Shown here one piece after another: positions 46,413-55,064 of a DNA stretch of 64,000 nt. The position numbers were made by a program, and so were the translations under genes. The notes under the pieces are model-generated. The model saw only the letters and a program-made list of their open reading frames with translations. It did not search any database and had not been told where the DNA came from. Source of the stretch: Gordonia sihwensis NBRC 108236 (GTDB lineage Bacteria; Actinomycetota; Actinomycetes; Mycobacteriales; Mycobacteriaceae). Each line of letters opens with the position of its first letter. Position 1 is the first letter of the stretch. Location of the stretch: positions 102,042-166,041 of the forward strand of contig NZ_BANU01000014.1 of assembly GCF_000333035.1 (NCBI RefSeq), given 5' to 3'.

Positions 46413-47921
46413 GTGAAATCGGATGCTCAGTACGTCGCCGCAATCGATCAGGGAACCACGTCCACCCGGGCGATGATCTTCGACCGCAAGGGATCTGTGG
46501 TGATGAGTGAGCAGGTGGAGCACAGACAGATCTTTCCCCGCGCCGGCTGGGTGGAGCACGACCCGATGGAGATCTGGCGCAACACCCGTCGCGTGGCCGC
46601 CGCCGCGCTGGCGGCGGCGCAGTTGCATCCGGGGAACATCGTGGCATGCGGGATCACCAATCAGCGTGAGACCACCGTCGTCTGGGATCGGCACACCGGC
46701 ACTCCGATCCACAACGCGATCGTCTGGCAGGACACCCGCACCGATGCACTGTGCGAGGAACTCGCGGGCGAGCACGGCGTCGACCGCTATCGCGAACGGA
46801 CCGGGCTGCCGCTGTCGACGTATTTCGCCGGCCCGAAGGTCGCGTGGATCCTCGACAACGTCGAGGGCGCCCGCGATCGCGCCGAGGCCGGCGACCTGCT
46901 GTTCGGAACGATGGACAGCTGGCTGGCGTGGAACATGACCGGCGGCGTCGACGGCGGTCTGCACGTCACCGACGTGACGAATGCGTCCCGCACCATGCTG
47001 ATGGATCTGCATACGCTGCAATGGGATCCGGAGATCTGCGCGGACCTGCGCATCCCGGTGTCGATGCTTCCCGAGATCCGGTCGAGCTCCGGTGTGATCG
47101 GGAGCCTGCGGACCTCGGGCTCCCTCCCCGATGTGCCGCTGGGCGGAATCCTGGGCGACCAGCAGGCCGCGATGTTCGGCCAGGCGTGCCTGGAACCCGG
47201 CGAGGCGAAGAACACCTACGGCACCGGCAACTTCCTGCTGCTCAACACCGGCACCGAGGCAGTGCTCAGCAAACACGGCCTGCTGAGCACCGTCTGCTAT
47301 CGACTGGGCGATGAGCCGGCACGCTATGCGCTGGAGGGATCGATCGCGGTCACCGGCTCCCTGGTCCAATGGCTGCGCGACAACCTCGGGATCATCGACA
47401 CGGCCGCCCAGGTGGAGGAGTTGGCCCGCCGAGCCGACGACAACGGGGGCGTCTACTTCGTCCCGGCGTTCTCCGGGCTGTTCGCGCCCCGCTGGCGACC
47501 GGATGCGCGCGGCGTGATCGTCGGGCTCACGCGGTTCGCCGACCGCACGCACATCGCACGCGCCGTCCTGGAGGCCTCCGCGTACCAGACGCGCGAGGTG
47601 ATCGAGGCGATGCAGGCCGACTCGGGCGTGCACCTGCAGACGCTGAAGGTGGACGGCGGCATGGTCGTCAACGAGCTGTTGATGCAGTTCCAGTCGGACA
47701 TCCTGGATGTCCCCGTGGTGCGGCCGGTGGTGAACGAGACCACCGCGCTGGGCGCCGCATACGCGGCCGGCCTCGCCGTCGGCTATTGGTCGAGCACCGA
47801 TGAGATCCGCGACAACTGGGCGCGCGGCGGGCGGTGGGAACCGCGGATGTCGGAGTCCGACCGCACACGGCTTTTCGAGGGCTGGAACCGCGCGGTGACG
47901 CACAGTTTCGATCTGGCATGA
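46413..47921 (+). CDS. glpK: Glycerol kinase
   Basis: A 502-residue FGGY-family kinase converting glycerol and ATP to glycerol-3-phosphate. Visible are the N-terminal phosphate loop [19 protein letters not shown], the active-site W-Q-D-T-R-T, and the second FGGY signature around [15 protein letters not shown]. The GTG at 46413 gives the family's normal length and starts directly downstream of a -10-like element, so it may be leaderless. The long open frame upstream is antisense to glpD. Confidence 0.95.
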   Translation: MKSDAQYVAAIDQGTTSTRAMIFDRKGSVVMSEQVEHRQIFPRAGWVEHDPMEIWRNTRRVAAAALAAAQLHPGNIVACGITNQRETTVVWDRHTGTPIHNAIVWQDTRTDALCEELAGEHGVDRYRERTGLPLSTYFAGPKVAWILDNVEGARDRAEAGDLLFGTMDSWLAWNMTGGVDGGLHVTDVTNASRTMLMDLHTLQWDPEICADLRIPVSMLPEIRSSSGVIGSLRTSGSLPDVPLGGILGDQQAAMFGQACLEPGEAKNTYGTGNFLLLNTGTEAVLSKHGLLSTVCYRLGDEPARYALEGSIAVTGSLVQWLRDNLGIIDTAAQVEELARRADDNGGVYFVPAFSGLFAPRWRPDARGVIVGLTRFADRTHIARAVLEASAYQTREVIEAMQADSGVHLQTLKVDGGMVVNELLMQFQSDILDVPVVRPVVNETTALGAAYAAGLAVGYWSSTDEIRDNWARGGRWEPRMSESDRTRLFEGWNRAVTHSFDLA

Positions 47922-47925
47922 GCCA

Positions 47926-47953
47926 TTGACATACAACCGATTAGTTGTATGTT
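47926..47953 (+). promoter_or_regulatory. ArsR operator overlapping promoter
   Basis: A perfect nine-base inverted repeat ACATACAAC-6-GTTGTATGT at 47929-47952 lies within a promoter-like pair: TTGACA at 47926-47931 and TATGTT at 47948-47953 (spacing 16). The GTG of the ArsR gene begins seven bases after the -10, so the mRNA is probably leaderless and the ArsR protein probably represses itself. Confidence 0.75.
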
Positions 47954-47959
47954 TGAGAG

Positions 47960-48343
47960 GTGACCGAGGACGACGAGGACCGCGCTGACGCGCTGTTCCA
48001 CGCCCTCTCCGACCGCACACGGCGGGACATCCTCCGGCGGGTGCTGGCCGGCGAGCACTCGGTCACCGCGTTGGCGGAGAAGTACGACATGAGCTTCGCC
48101 GCGGTACAGAAGCACGTCGCCGTCCTCGAACGGGCCGGTCTGCTGGTGAAACGCCGTGCGGGCCGCCAGCAGATGGCGTCCGGCGACGTGAACGCTGTGC
48201 GCTCGGTGTCGGCGATGCTCTCCGACATCGAACAGATCTGGCGGGGCCGCATCGCCCGCGTCGACGACTTGCTCGCCGCATCCCCGGCCCCGACGACCGA
48301 CACCACCGATCCCTCTGACATCCCACGAGACCATCGACCCTGA
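47960..48343 (+). CDS. ArsR-family transcriptional regulator
   Basis: A 127-residue winged-helix regulator: L-S-D-R-T-R-R-D-I-L-R-R-V-L, then the recognition region A-L-A-E-K-Y-D-M-S-F-A-A-V-Q-K-H-V-A-V-L. It lacks the metal-binding ELCVCDL motif of classical ArsR, and belongs to the subfamily usually paired with an SRPBCC protein. The pair partner follows nine bases later. A 24-base operator overlaps its promoter. The ligand is unknown. Confidence 0.88.
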   Translation: MTEDDEDRADALFHALSDRTRRDILRRVLAGEHSVTALAEKYDMSFAAVQKHVAVLERAGLLVKRRAGRQQMASGDVNAVRSVSAMLSDIEQIWRGRIARVDDLLAASPAPTTDTTDPSDIPRDHRP

Positions 48344-48352
48344 GGACCAGCC

Positions 48353-48838
48353 ATGCCTGTCATCGACGTCCAGACCGACACGGACGCTCTCACCCTGACC
48401 ATCACCGCCGAATTCGCCGCGCCTGTGGAGCGCGTCTGGGAGGTGTACGAGAACCCACGCCGACTCGAGAAGGTGTGGGGACCGCCCGAGTACCCGGCGA
48501 CCTTCGTCGAGCACGACTTCACTCGCGGCGGACGCGCCACCTACTACATGACCAGTCCCGAAGGTGAGAAGTTCGGGGGCTGGTGGCGCTTCGAGACAAT
48601 CGACCCGATGTCGTCGTTCACCTTCGAGGACGGTTTCGCCGATGCCGAACTCAAGCCGCTCGACGGCATGCCGGTGTCGCAGAACCGCTACGTCTTCGAG
48701 GCCACAGACAGCGGCACGCGCGCTGTCTTCACCTCCACCTACGAGAGCGCCGAGAACCTCCAGAAGGTCTTGGAGATGGGCATCATCGAGGGAGCCTCGG
48801 CGGCGATCAACCAGATCGACGACCTCCTCGCCGCGTAG
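48353..48838 (+). CDS. SRPBCC (AHSA1-like) domain protein
   Basis: A 161-residue START/Bet v 1-fold protein of the AHSA1 type, with F-A-A-P-V-E-R-V-W-E-V-Y and the stretch R-L-E-K-V-W-G-P-P-E-Y-P. Such proteins bind hydrophobic ligands in a deep pocket. They are commonly encoded with an ArsR-type repressor, as here (SD GAGGA, nine-base gap). Its 3' end overlaps the convergent MFS gene by 32 bases, so the two transcripts are antisense there. Confidence 0.85.
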   Translation: MPVIDVQTDTDALTLTITAEFAAPVERVWEVYENPRRLEKVWGPPEYPATFVEHDFTRGGRATYYMTSPEGEKFGGWWRFETIDPMSSFTFEDGFADAELKPLDGMPVSQNRYVFEATDSGTRAVFTSTYESAENLQKVLEMGIIEGASAAINQIDDLLAA

Positions 48839-50225
48839 GCGAATCGGGCTCGCGCATGCGGCGGTCGACGGCGAACTCCCGCAGCGCGACCGCGATGCCG
48901 CAGAAGGCCAACGCGGCGAAACCGAAGCTGAGGACCCTGGCCGATCCCACGATGTCGGGGCCGCCCAGAGCCACCAGCAGACCCGCCAGCGCCGAGCCGC
49001 AGGCGTTCGCGATCAGCTGGCTGGTGTTCAGTCCCGCCGACGCCTGGGCGGCCTCCGCTTCGTCATCGGTGACCCGCAGACCCGCGGTGAACCAGTGCGC
49101 CATCGCCATGCCGATGCCGCAGCCGCCGACGAACAGCACCGCGTACCACGCCACGATCACGCCGGGCGAGGGGTCGCGCATCTGCAGCAGGCCGTACAGG
49201 ATCAGCCCCGACCCCAGCAGGAGCGGACCGCAGATCCGGACCGCTCGCCGCCCGCGCTCGCTCTCGATTCCGCTCGCAGAGATCGAGGCGACCGTCCATC
49301 CCCAGGACAGTGCCGCTCCGAGGAAACCGGCGGCGAGCGGCCCGAGCCCGCCGATCCGCTGCCCGAACAGCGGCAGGAAGGTCTCCACCGTCGACACCGC
49401 GGCGAGAACCAGGATCGCCAGGTAGATCCATCGCAGCGGCGACCGGCCCCGATAGGTCGTCTCCGGCAGCACTCGGGAACTCGCCCGCCGCTCCCAGCCC
49501 ACGAAGCCCAGGCCCGCCAGCACGGCGAAGGCCAGCAGCGTCCACGTCGCGATCCCGTGCACCAGCGAGGCCACGCTGATCGCTCCGACCGCCGTCGTCA
49601 GCAACGCCAGCGACATCCACGGAACCGCGGCGGCCGGTTCACCGGATGTGCGCCGTACGGGAAGCGCCCGAAGCGTCATCGCGATCAGCGCCAGCGCCAG
49701 GAGGGTGAGCAGGCCGAATGCCCCACGCCAGAAGTGGATCTGGGCGAAGAATCCGCCGACCACGGGTCCGACGAAGTTGCCGACTCCCCACATCGCCGAC
49801 ATCAGGGCGATGGACCGCTGCCACAGATGAGGAGCCAGCACCAACCGCACCACCGCGAAGCCCAGGCCGCCGAGGAGACCGGCCCCGAATCCCTGCAGGG
49901 CCCGGCCCACCAGCATCACGGTCATGGTCGGCGACGCGCCGGCGACCACCGTGCCCGCAGCGAACAGCGCGAAGGCCCACACGTACGACCGCCTGGCCCC
50001 GAGCCCGGCCAGCCAGCGGCTCACCAACATCGACGAGATCACCGAGACCACCAGGAAGACGGTCATCGTCCAGGCGTACAGGTCCTGACCGCCGATGTCG
50101 GCGACCGCACTGGGCAGCAGCGAGGTGGTCAGGTAGACGTTGATCGCGAACAGCGCCACGCCGCCCGCCATCACCACCATCGGCGCGCGGTTGTCGCGCC
50201 CCAGCAGTTCCCGCCAGGTGCTCAA
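48807..50225 (-). CDS. MFS transporter (probable drug/metabolite exporter)
   Basis: A 472-residue major facilitator protein with about 12-14 hydrophobic helices. The N-terminal half has the motif-A-like loop S-R-W-L-A-G-L-G-A-R-R, and motif C-like G-P-V-V-G-G-F-F in helix 5, typical of antiporters that export drugs. The start is TTG at 50225, overlapping the lpdA stop (TTGA), so translation is coupled to lpdA. The 3' end overlaps the SRPBCC gene on the other strand. Substrate unknown. Confidence 0.83.
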   Translation of the reverse strand: MSTWRELLGRDNRAPMVVMAGGVALFAINVYLTTSLLPSAVADIGGQDLYAWTMTVFLVVSVISSMLVSRWLAGLGARRSYVWAFALFAAGTVVAGASPTMTVMLVGRALQGFGAGLLGGLGFAVVRLVLAPHLWQRSIALMSAMWGVGNFVGPVVGGFFAQIHFWRGAFGLLTLLALALIAMTLRALPVRRTSGEPAAAVPWMSLALLTTAVGAISVASLVHGIATWTLLAFAVLAGLGFVGWERRASSRVLPETTYRGRSPLRWIYLAILVLAAVSTVETFLPLFGQRIGGLGPLAAGFLGAALSWGWTVASISASGIESERGRRAVRICGPLLLGSGLILYGLLQMRDPSPGVIVAWYAVLFVGGCGIGMAMAHWFTAGLRVTDDEAEAAQASAGLNTSQLIANACGSALAGLLVALGGPDIVGSARVLSFGFAALAFCGIAVALREFAVDRRMREPDSPTRRGGRRSG

Positions 50226-51625
50226 TCCAGATCGTCGTGCCGGACGAGCTGGCGGGCGGCCTCGGTGATCGATCCCGACAGGGACGGGTACACCGAGAAC
50301 GTCTGTGCGATCTCCGAGACCTGCAACTTGTTCTCCACGGCGATCGCGATCGGCAGAATCAGCTCCGAAGCGTTGGGCGCGACCACCACGCCGCCGATCA
50401 CCACGCCGGTCGCCGGGCGGCAGAAGATCTTGACGAAGCCGCGGCGCAGACCGCTCATCTTGGCGCGCGGATTGGTCGACAGCGGCAGCATCACGGTGCG
50501 CGCCGGGTACTCCCCCGCGTCGATGGCCTTCTGCGAGACACCGACGTTGGCGATCTCGGGCCGGGTGAAGATGGCCGACGCCACCGTCTTGAGCCGGATC
50601 GGGCTCACGCCCTCGCCGAGCGCGTGGTACATGGCGATGCGTCCCTGCATGGCGGCCACCGAGGCGAGCGGCAGCACCCCCGTGCAGTCGCCGGCGGCGT
50701 ACACGCCGGGCGCCGATGTGCGGGAGACCCGGTCGACGGTGATGTACCCGCCCCGATCGGTCACCACGCCCGCCTCCTCCAGGTTCAGCGAACCGGTGTT
50801 GGGGACCGAACCGACCGTCATCAGCACGTGGGTGCCCGTCACCTCCTTGCCGTCCGCGAGGTGCACGGTGGCGGAGTCCTCATCGCGCGTCACCCGGTCG
50901 GCGCGCGCGTACTTGATGAGGGTCACTCCGCGCTCGGAGAAGGCCTCCTCCAGGACGCGCGCGGCATCCTCGTCCTCGTGCGGAAGCACGCGGTCCCGGC
51001 TCGACACCAGCGTCACCTTCACGCCCAGCTCGGTGTACGCGTGAGCGAACTCGGCGCCGGTGACACCCGATCCGACGATCACCAGATGCTCGGGCAGCTC
51101 GGCCAGGTCGTAGAGCTGGCGCCAGTTGAGAATCCGCTCCCCGTCCGGCTGCGCCGTCGGCAGGATCCGCGGCGACGCCCCGGTGGCGATGAGCACCACG
51201 TCGCTCTCGTAGGTCTCGGTGGTGCCGTCGGCGAGCGTCGCCACCACTTCGTGCGCTCCGATTCCGGTTCCCGTCCGACCGAGCCGTGCGGTTCCATTGA
51301 CGATCGTCACGCCCTCGCTGATGAGACGCGAACGGATGTCGGCCGACTGCGCGAAGGCCAGATCCTTCACCCGCTGGTGGATCTGCGGCAGGGTCACCAT
51401 CGCCTGGTCGGTGGCGATGTTGATGCCGAGGTCCACGGCACGGCGCACCTCGGTGCGGATTCCGGTGGACGCGATGAACGTCTTCGACGGAACGCAGTCC
51501 CACAGCACGCACGCGCCGCCGATCCCGTCCGAATCGATGACCGTGATCTCCGCGCCGTAGGCCGCACCGGTCAGGGCCGCCTCGTAGCCGGCCGGCCCAC
51601 CACCGATGATCACGATCTTCGCCAC
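50222..51625 (-). CDS. lpdA: NAD(P)H:quinone reductase, LpdA-type flavoprotein disulfide reductase family
   Basis: A 467-residue pyridine nucleotide-disulfide oxidoreductase orthologous to M. tuberculosis LpdA (Rv3303c), which acts as a quinone reductase rather than lipoamide dehydrogenase. FAD motif G-G-G-P-A-G-Y-E-A and NAD(P) motif G-S-G-V-T-G-A-E-F are clear. A redox Cys pair CxxxxC is present (C39, C44), but the C-terminal His-Glu pair of true disulfide reductases is absent (Y-P-S-L-S-G). GTG 51625 is preferred because AAGGAG lies eight bases upstream; GTG 51634 is an alternative. It is followed by the MFS gene. Confidence 0.92.
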   Translation of the reverse strand: MAKIVIIGGGPAGYEAALTGAAYGAEITVIDSDGIGGACVLWDCVPSKTFIASTGIRTEVRRAVDLGINIATDQAMVTLPQIHQRVKDLAFAQSADIRSRLISEGVTIVNGTARLGRTGTGIGAHEVVATLADGTTETYESDVVLIATGASPRILPTAQPDGERILNWRQLYDLAELPEHLVIVGSGVTGAEFAHAYTELGVKVTLVSSRDRVLPHEDEDAARVLEEAFSERGVTLIKYARADRVTRDEDSATVHLADGKEVTGTHVLMTVGSVPNTGSLNLEEAGVVTDRGGYITVDRVSRTSAPGVYAAGDCTGVLPLASVAAMQGRIAMYHALGEGVSPIRLKTVASAIFTRPEIANVGVSQKAIDAGEYPARTVMLPLSTNPRAKMSGLRRGFVKIFCRPATGVVIGGVVVAPNASELILPIAIAVENKLQVSEIAQTFSVYPSLSGSITEAARQLVRHDDLD

Positions 51626-51746
51626 TGTGCACACTCCTTAGACACGACTCTGGACTCCGTGAACAAACTTATCCCCTGGCTGCTGCGCGCGCCGCCCGGA
51701 CCGGCCGGTGTTCCCTCATCGGCCACCGACCGAATAGGCTGGCGAC

Positions 51747-52238
51747 GTGCCGATCTATGCCGCCTACGCGTCGAACATGGACCCTGCCCAGATGCTGGAG
51801 CGGGCTCCGCACTCGCCGATGGCCTCGACCGGATGGCTCAACGGCTGGCGGCTGACCTTCGCGGGCGACGACATCGGTTGGGAGGGTTCGCTCGCCACCG
51901 TGACCGAGGACCGCGACAATCCCGACGCGCGCGTATTCGTGGTGCTCTACGACGTCACCGCAGAGGACGAGAAGAACCTCGACCGCTGGGAGGGCACCGA
52001 ACTCGGCGTGCACCGCAAGATCCGCGCGCGAGTCGACACCGCCGACGGACCGGTACTGGCGTGGCTGTACGTCATCGACGGCTACGAGGGCGGTCTGCCG
52101 TCCGCGCGGTATCTCGGCGTGATGGCCGATGCGGCCGAGATCGCCGGCGCGCCCGCGGACTACGTCGAGCGGCTGCGCCTGCACGAGGCGCGCAACGTGG
52201 GTCCCGGGCCCGCGGAGCCGATGGACAACGAAGGCTGA
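51747..52238 (+). CDS. Gamma-glutamylcyclotransferase-like protein
   Basis: A 163-residue protein of the GGCT/AIG2-like fold, with the substrate-loop start Y-A-A-Y-A-S-N-M-D-P and a conserved catalytic-type Glu in W-E-G-T-E-L-G. It corresponds to the gene next to lpdA in mycobacteria (Rv3304). The substrate is not known. The GTG start lies six bases after a -10-like TAGGCT (51735-51740) with no SD, so the transcript is probably leaderless. Confidence 0.83.
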   Translation: MPIYAAYASNMDPAQMLERAPHSPMASTGWLNGWRLTFAGDDIGWEGSLATVTEDRDNPDARVFVVLYDVTAEDEKNLDRWEGTELGVHRKIRARVDTADGPVLAWLYVIDGYEGGLPSARYLGVMADAAEIAGAPADYVERLRLHEARNVGPGPAEPMDNEG

Positions 52239-52253
52239 CCGCGGTCGGGAAGA

Positions 52254-52300
52254 ATTTTGGCTCCCGGAGCGGTCTGAGAGGCCGTTGCGGGAGCCAAAAT
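52254..52300. terminator. Bidirectional terminator hairpin
   Basis: A perfect 13-base repeat ATTTTGGCTCCCG / CGGGAGCCAAAAT (52254-52266 and 52288-52300), followed by TTTT on the plus strand and preceded by A-rich sequence that becomes T-rich on the minus strand. It is placed between convergent genes and suits both. Confidence 0.92.
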
Positions 52301-52311
52301 TTTTCGGCCGC

Positions 52312-53490
52312 TCAGTCCAGCTCTCCGGAGAGCACGACTCCCGCGAGCGTCGCGACGCCCACGCCGAGCGCGCGCTCATCGATGTCGAAGTTCGGCTGGT
52401 GCAGATCGCACTGCTGGCCGACGCCGGTCCACACTCCGAGCCTGGCCATGGCGCCGGGCACCGACTCCAGATACCACGCGAAGTCCTCGCCGCCGGGCGA
52501 CTGCGGCGTGTCGACCGCTGCCGCCGGACCGATGGCCTCCACGCTGCGGCGCAGCATCGCGACACTGTGCGGGTCGTTGACCACCGGCGGCACACCGCGC
52601 ACATAGGTCAAGTCGTAGGTGACTCCCAGCGGCGACACCAGTTCGCCGATGATGCTCCGCACCAGCGGCTCGAGGTCCTGCCACACGTCGCGGTCGCCGG
52701 TCCGGACCGTTCCGCGCAAGCGCCCCTCCTGCGGGATCGCGTTGGGGGCGTCACCGGAATGCGCGGCACCCCATGCCATCACGGTGCCCGAGCGCGGGTC
52801 CACCCGGCGCGACAGCAGTCCGGGGAGCCCGGTGATGACGGTGCCCATCGCGTACACGAGGTCGGCGGTCAGATGCGGACGCGAGGTGTGCCCGCCGGGC
52901 CCGCGCAGATGCACTTCCACACGATCGGCCGCGGAGGTCAGCGCACCCGCGCGCAGACCGACCGTTCCGGCCGCCAGGTGCGGATCGCAGTGCAGCGCGA
53001 AGATCCTGGTGAGCCCGTCGGTGACTCCCGCGTCGATCGCGTCGAGCGCACCGCCGGGCATCACCTCCTCGGCCGCCTGGAACAGGAGCCGGACCCCGAA
53101 CGGCAGTTCGCCGCCGGTCTCGGCGAACTCGGACAGCAGCAGCCCGGTGCCGAGCAGAATGGCCGCGTGCGCGTCGTGCCCGCAGGAATGGGAGACACCC
53201 TCCACCCGCGAGGTGAACGGAAGTCCGGTCTGCTCCGGGATCGGCAGCCCGTCCAGGTCGGCGCGGAGCCCGATGCGCGGCTTGTCGGCCGGACCCAGAT
53301 CGCAGACCACCCCGGTGCCCTTCGGCAGGATCTTCGGGGACAGGCCCGCATCGCTCAGGATCTGCACGACCTTCGCCGTGGTCGCGAACTCGGCCATCGA
53401 CAGCTCGGGTTCGGCGTGGATCTCCCGGCGCCACGCCACCACGCGGCCGAGATTCGATGCGAGCCAGGCGTCGATCACGGGAGAACTCAC
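52312..53490 (-). CDS. M20-family amidohydrolase
   Basis: A 392-residue metal-dependent amidohydrolase of the M20/peptidase D group (N-acyl-amino-acid or hippurate hydrolase-like, AmiA1/AmiB1 position in mycobacteria). The metal/catalytic signatures H-S-C-G-H-D-A-H (about residue 100), A-E-E, and C-terminal G-G-E-D-F-A-W are present, and the dimerisation domain lies in the middle. GTG 53490 overlaps the stop of the enoyl-CoA hydratase gene by four bases, so the two are coupled. Only one such gene is present here, where M. tuberculosis has two. Confidence 0.88.
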   Translation of the reverse strand: MSSPVIDAWLASNLGRVVAWRREIHAEPELSMAEFATTAKVVQILSDAGLSPKILPKGTGVVCDLGPADKPRIGLRADLDGLPIPEQTGLPFTSRVEGVSHSCGHDAHAAILLGTGLLLSEFAETGGELPFGVRLLFQAAEEVMPGGALDAIDAGVTDGLTRIFALHCDPHLAAGTVGLRAGALTSAADRVEVHLRGPGGHTSRPHLTADLVYAMGTVITGLPGLLSRRVDPRSGTVMAWGAAHSGDAPNAIPQEGRLRGTVRTGDRDVWQDLEPLVRSIIGELVSPLGVTYDLTYVRGVPPVVNDPHSVAMLRRSVEAIGPAAAVDTPQSPGGEDFAWYLESVPGAMARLGVWTGVGQQCDLHQPNFDIDERALGVGVATLAGVVLSGELD

Positions 53491-54182
53491 AGCAGTGTCT
53501 CGGGGGTCGGGGCTGTGAGGTCCTCCAACAGCGGCAGTCGCAGCGCGCGCTTGACGGCACCGAGGTTGTCGCCGGCGAAGGACGCGCGCTCGCGGGCGAC
53601 CTCGCGGGCGCGGTCGAGCAGGCGGTCGGCCTCGACCGCCTCGTCGACGATCCCGCCGGCGACGGCGTCGGCGGCACCGTAGCGGCGGGAGGTCAGCATC
53701 GCCTCGGTGAGGGTCGCATCGGGAACACGCGTGCGCAGCAGACCCGCCATCCCGCGCGGGAAGGGCATGTTCAGCGCCGCCTCCGGCAACGACCAGAACC
53801 CGCGGTCGGAGCGCATGATGCGGTAGTCGGCGCAGAGGGCGAGCATCGCTCCGGCGCCGAACGCGTGGCCGTTGATCGCCGCGATCGTCGGCGTCGCGGC
53901 CGTCACCACCTTCGCGTACAGGGCGTGGACGGCATCGAGATACGCCGGCAGCGGCTCCGCACCGGAGAAGATGTAATCGGTGTCGAGGCCGTTGGTGAAG
54001 AACTTGCCGGTGGCGCTGATGATGAGCGGCTTCTTCGCTGCGACGGCCTCATCGGTCAGCTCCGACACCCGGGCCATCCACTCACGGCCGAAGCGGTTCT
54101 CCGGATTCGCCTCGTCCAGTTCCATGCCCTCGGTACCCAGGTACAACTCGGCGGCGTCTTCGGTGAGAGTCAAGTACGGCAT
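53487..54182 (-). CDS. Enoyl-CoA hydratase/isomerase family protein
   Basis: A 231-residue crotonase-fold protein. ATG 54182 (M-P-Y-L-T-L) gives the usual N-terminus; a start at 54224 is less likely. The oxyanion-hole region reads [14 protein letters not shown]. The first catalytic Glu of hydratases (usually in E-x-A-G-G) is not evident in this stretch and the second region reads L-P-E-A-A-L-N-M. The protein may therefore be an isomerase (dodecenoyl-CoA type) rather than a hydratase. It is translationally coupled to the amidohydrolase. Confidence 0.82.
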   Translation of the reverse strand: MPYLTLTEDAAELYLGTEGMELDEANPENRFGREWMARVSELTDEAVAAKKPLIISATGKFFTNGLDTDYIFSGAEPLPAYLDAVHALYAKVVTAATPTIAAINGHAFGAGAMLALCADYRIMRSDRGFWSLPEAALNMPFPRGMAGLLRTRVPDATLTEAMLTSRRYGAADAVAGGIVDEAVEADRLLDRAREVARERASFAGDNLGAVKRALRLPLLEDLTAPTPETLL

Positions 54183-54247
54183 GGCAGAAACCTTATCGCC
54201 GCACACCTCGGCAGGAGCAGGCACGGGTGAGACACTACGGTTGCCTC

Positions 54248-55060
54248 ATGGATCCAACCGTCGATCATGACGCCGCGGCAGCCGCCGCGGCCGCCGTCAT
54301 CGCCACCGCTACCGACTGTCCCCGCCACGACGTGGCCGTCGTCCTGGGATCCGGGTGGGCTCCGGCTGCGGCGGCGCTCGGCACGCCGGTCGCGCGACTG
54401 CCGATGGCCGACATCCCCGGCTTCGGGACCCCGTCCGCGCGGGGACACGCGGGCACCGTCGAGTCGATTCAGCTCGGCGACACCCGCGTGCTCGTCCTGC
54501 TCGGCCGGATCCACGCCTACGAGGGCCATTCCCTGGCGCGCGTGGTGCACCCGGTACGGACCGCGGCCGCCGCCGGCGCGCACACCGTCGTCCTGACGAA
54601 CGCGGCGGGCGGCATCCGTCCCGGGCTCGAGGTGGGCCGACCCGTGCTCATCGCCGACCAGATCAACCTCACCGGCCGGTCCCCGTTGGAGGGCGCGCAC
54701 TTCGTGAACATGGTCGACGCCTACAGCCCGGCGCTGCGTGCGGCGGCCCGCCGCGTCGACCCCGAACTGGGCGAAGGCGTGTACGCGGGACTGCCCGGTC
54801 CCCAGTACGAGACGCCCGCCGAGATCCGCATGCTCGGCGTGATGGGGGCCGACCTGGTGGGGATGTCCACCGTGCACGAGACGATCGCGGCCCGGGCGGC
54901 CGGCCTCGACGTCCTCGGACTGTCGCTGGTCACCAATCTCGCGGCGGGAATCACCGGGGAGCCGCTCGACCACGCGGAGGTCCTCGCCGTGGGCCGCGAG
55001 TCGGCCGAGCGGATGGGCCGGCTGCTCGGCGCGGTCATCGGCGCGCTCGCCGAACGGTGA
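54248..55060 (+). CDS. deoD: Purine nucleoside phosphorylase
   Basis: A 270-residue trimeric-type (PNP/MTAP family) phosphorylase splitting purine nucleosides to base and (deoxy)ribose-1-phosphate. Visible: V-V-L-G-S-G-W (phosphate loop), [35 protein letters not shown] and L-V-T-N-L-A-A-G. The ATG at 54248 is seven bases after a -10-like TACGGT and has no SD, suggesting a leaderless message. It is followed four bases later by pmmB, whose mutase could use the sugar phosphate product. Confidence 0.93.
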   Translation: MDPTVDHDAAAAAAAAVIATATDCPRHDVAVVLGSGWAPAAAALGTPVARLPMADIPGFGTPSARGHAGTVESIQLGDTRVLVLLGRIHAYEGHSLARVVHPVRTAAAAGAHTVVLTNAAGGIRPGLEVGRPVLIADQINLTGRSPLEGAHFVNMVDAYSPALRAAARRVDPELGEGVYAGLPGPQYETPAEIRMLGVMGADLVGMSTVHETIAARAAGLDVLGLSLVTNLAAGITGEPLDHAEVLAVGRESAERMGRLLGAVIGALAER

Positions 55061-55064
55061 GCCG

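Noticed and set aside
44619..48020. 1,133-residue open frame covering glpD and the antisense of glpK
   Set aside because: Only the glpD part has recognisable protein sequence. The remainder is the antisense shadow of glpK.
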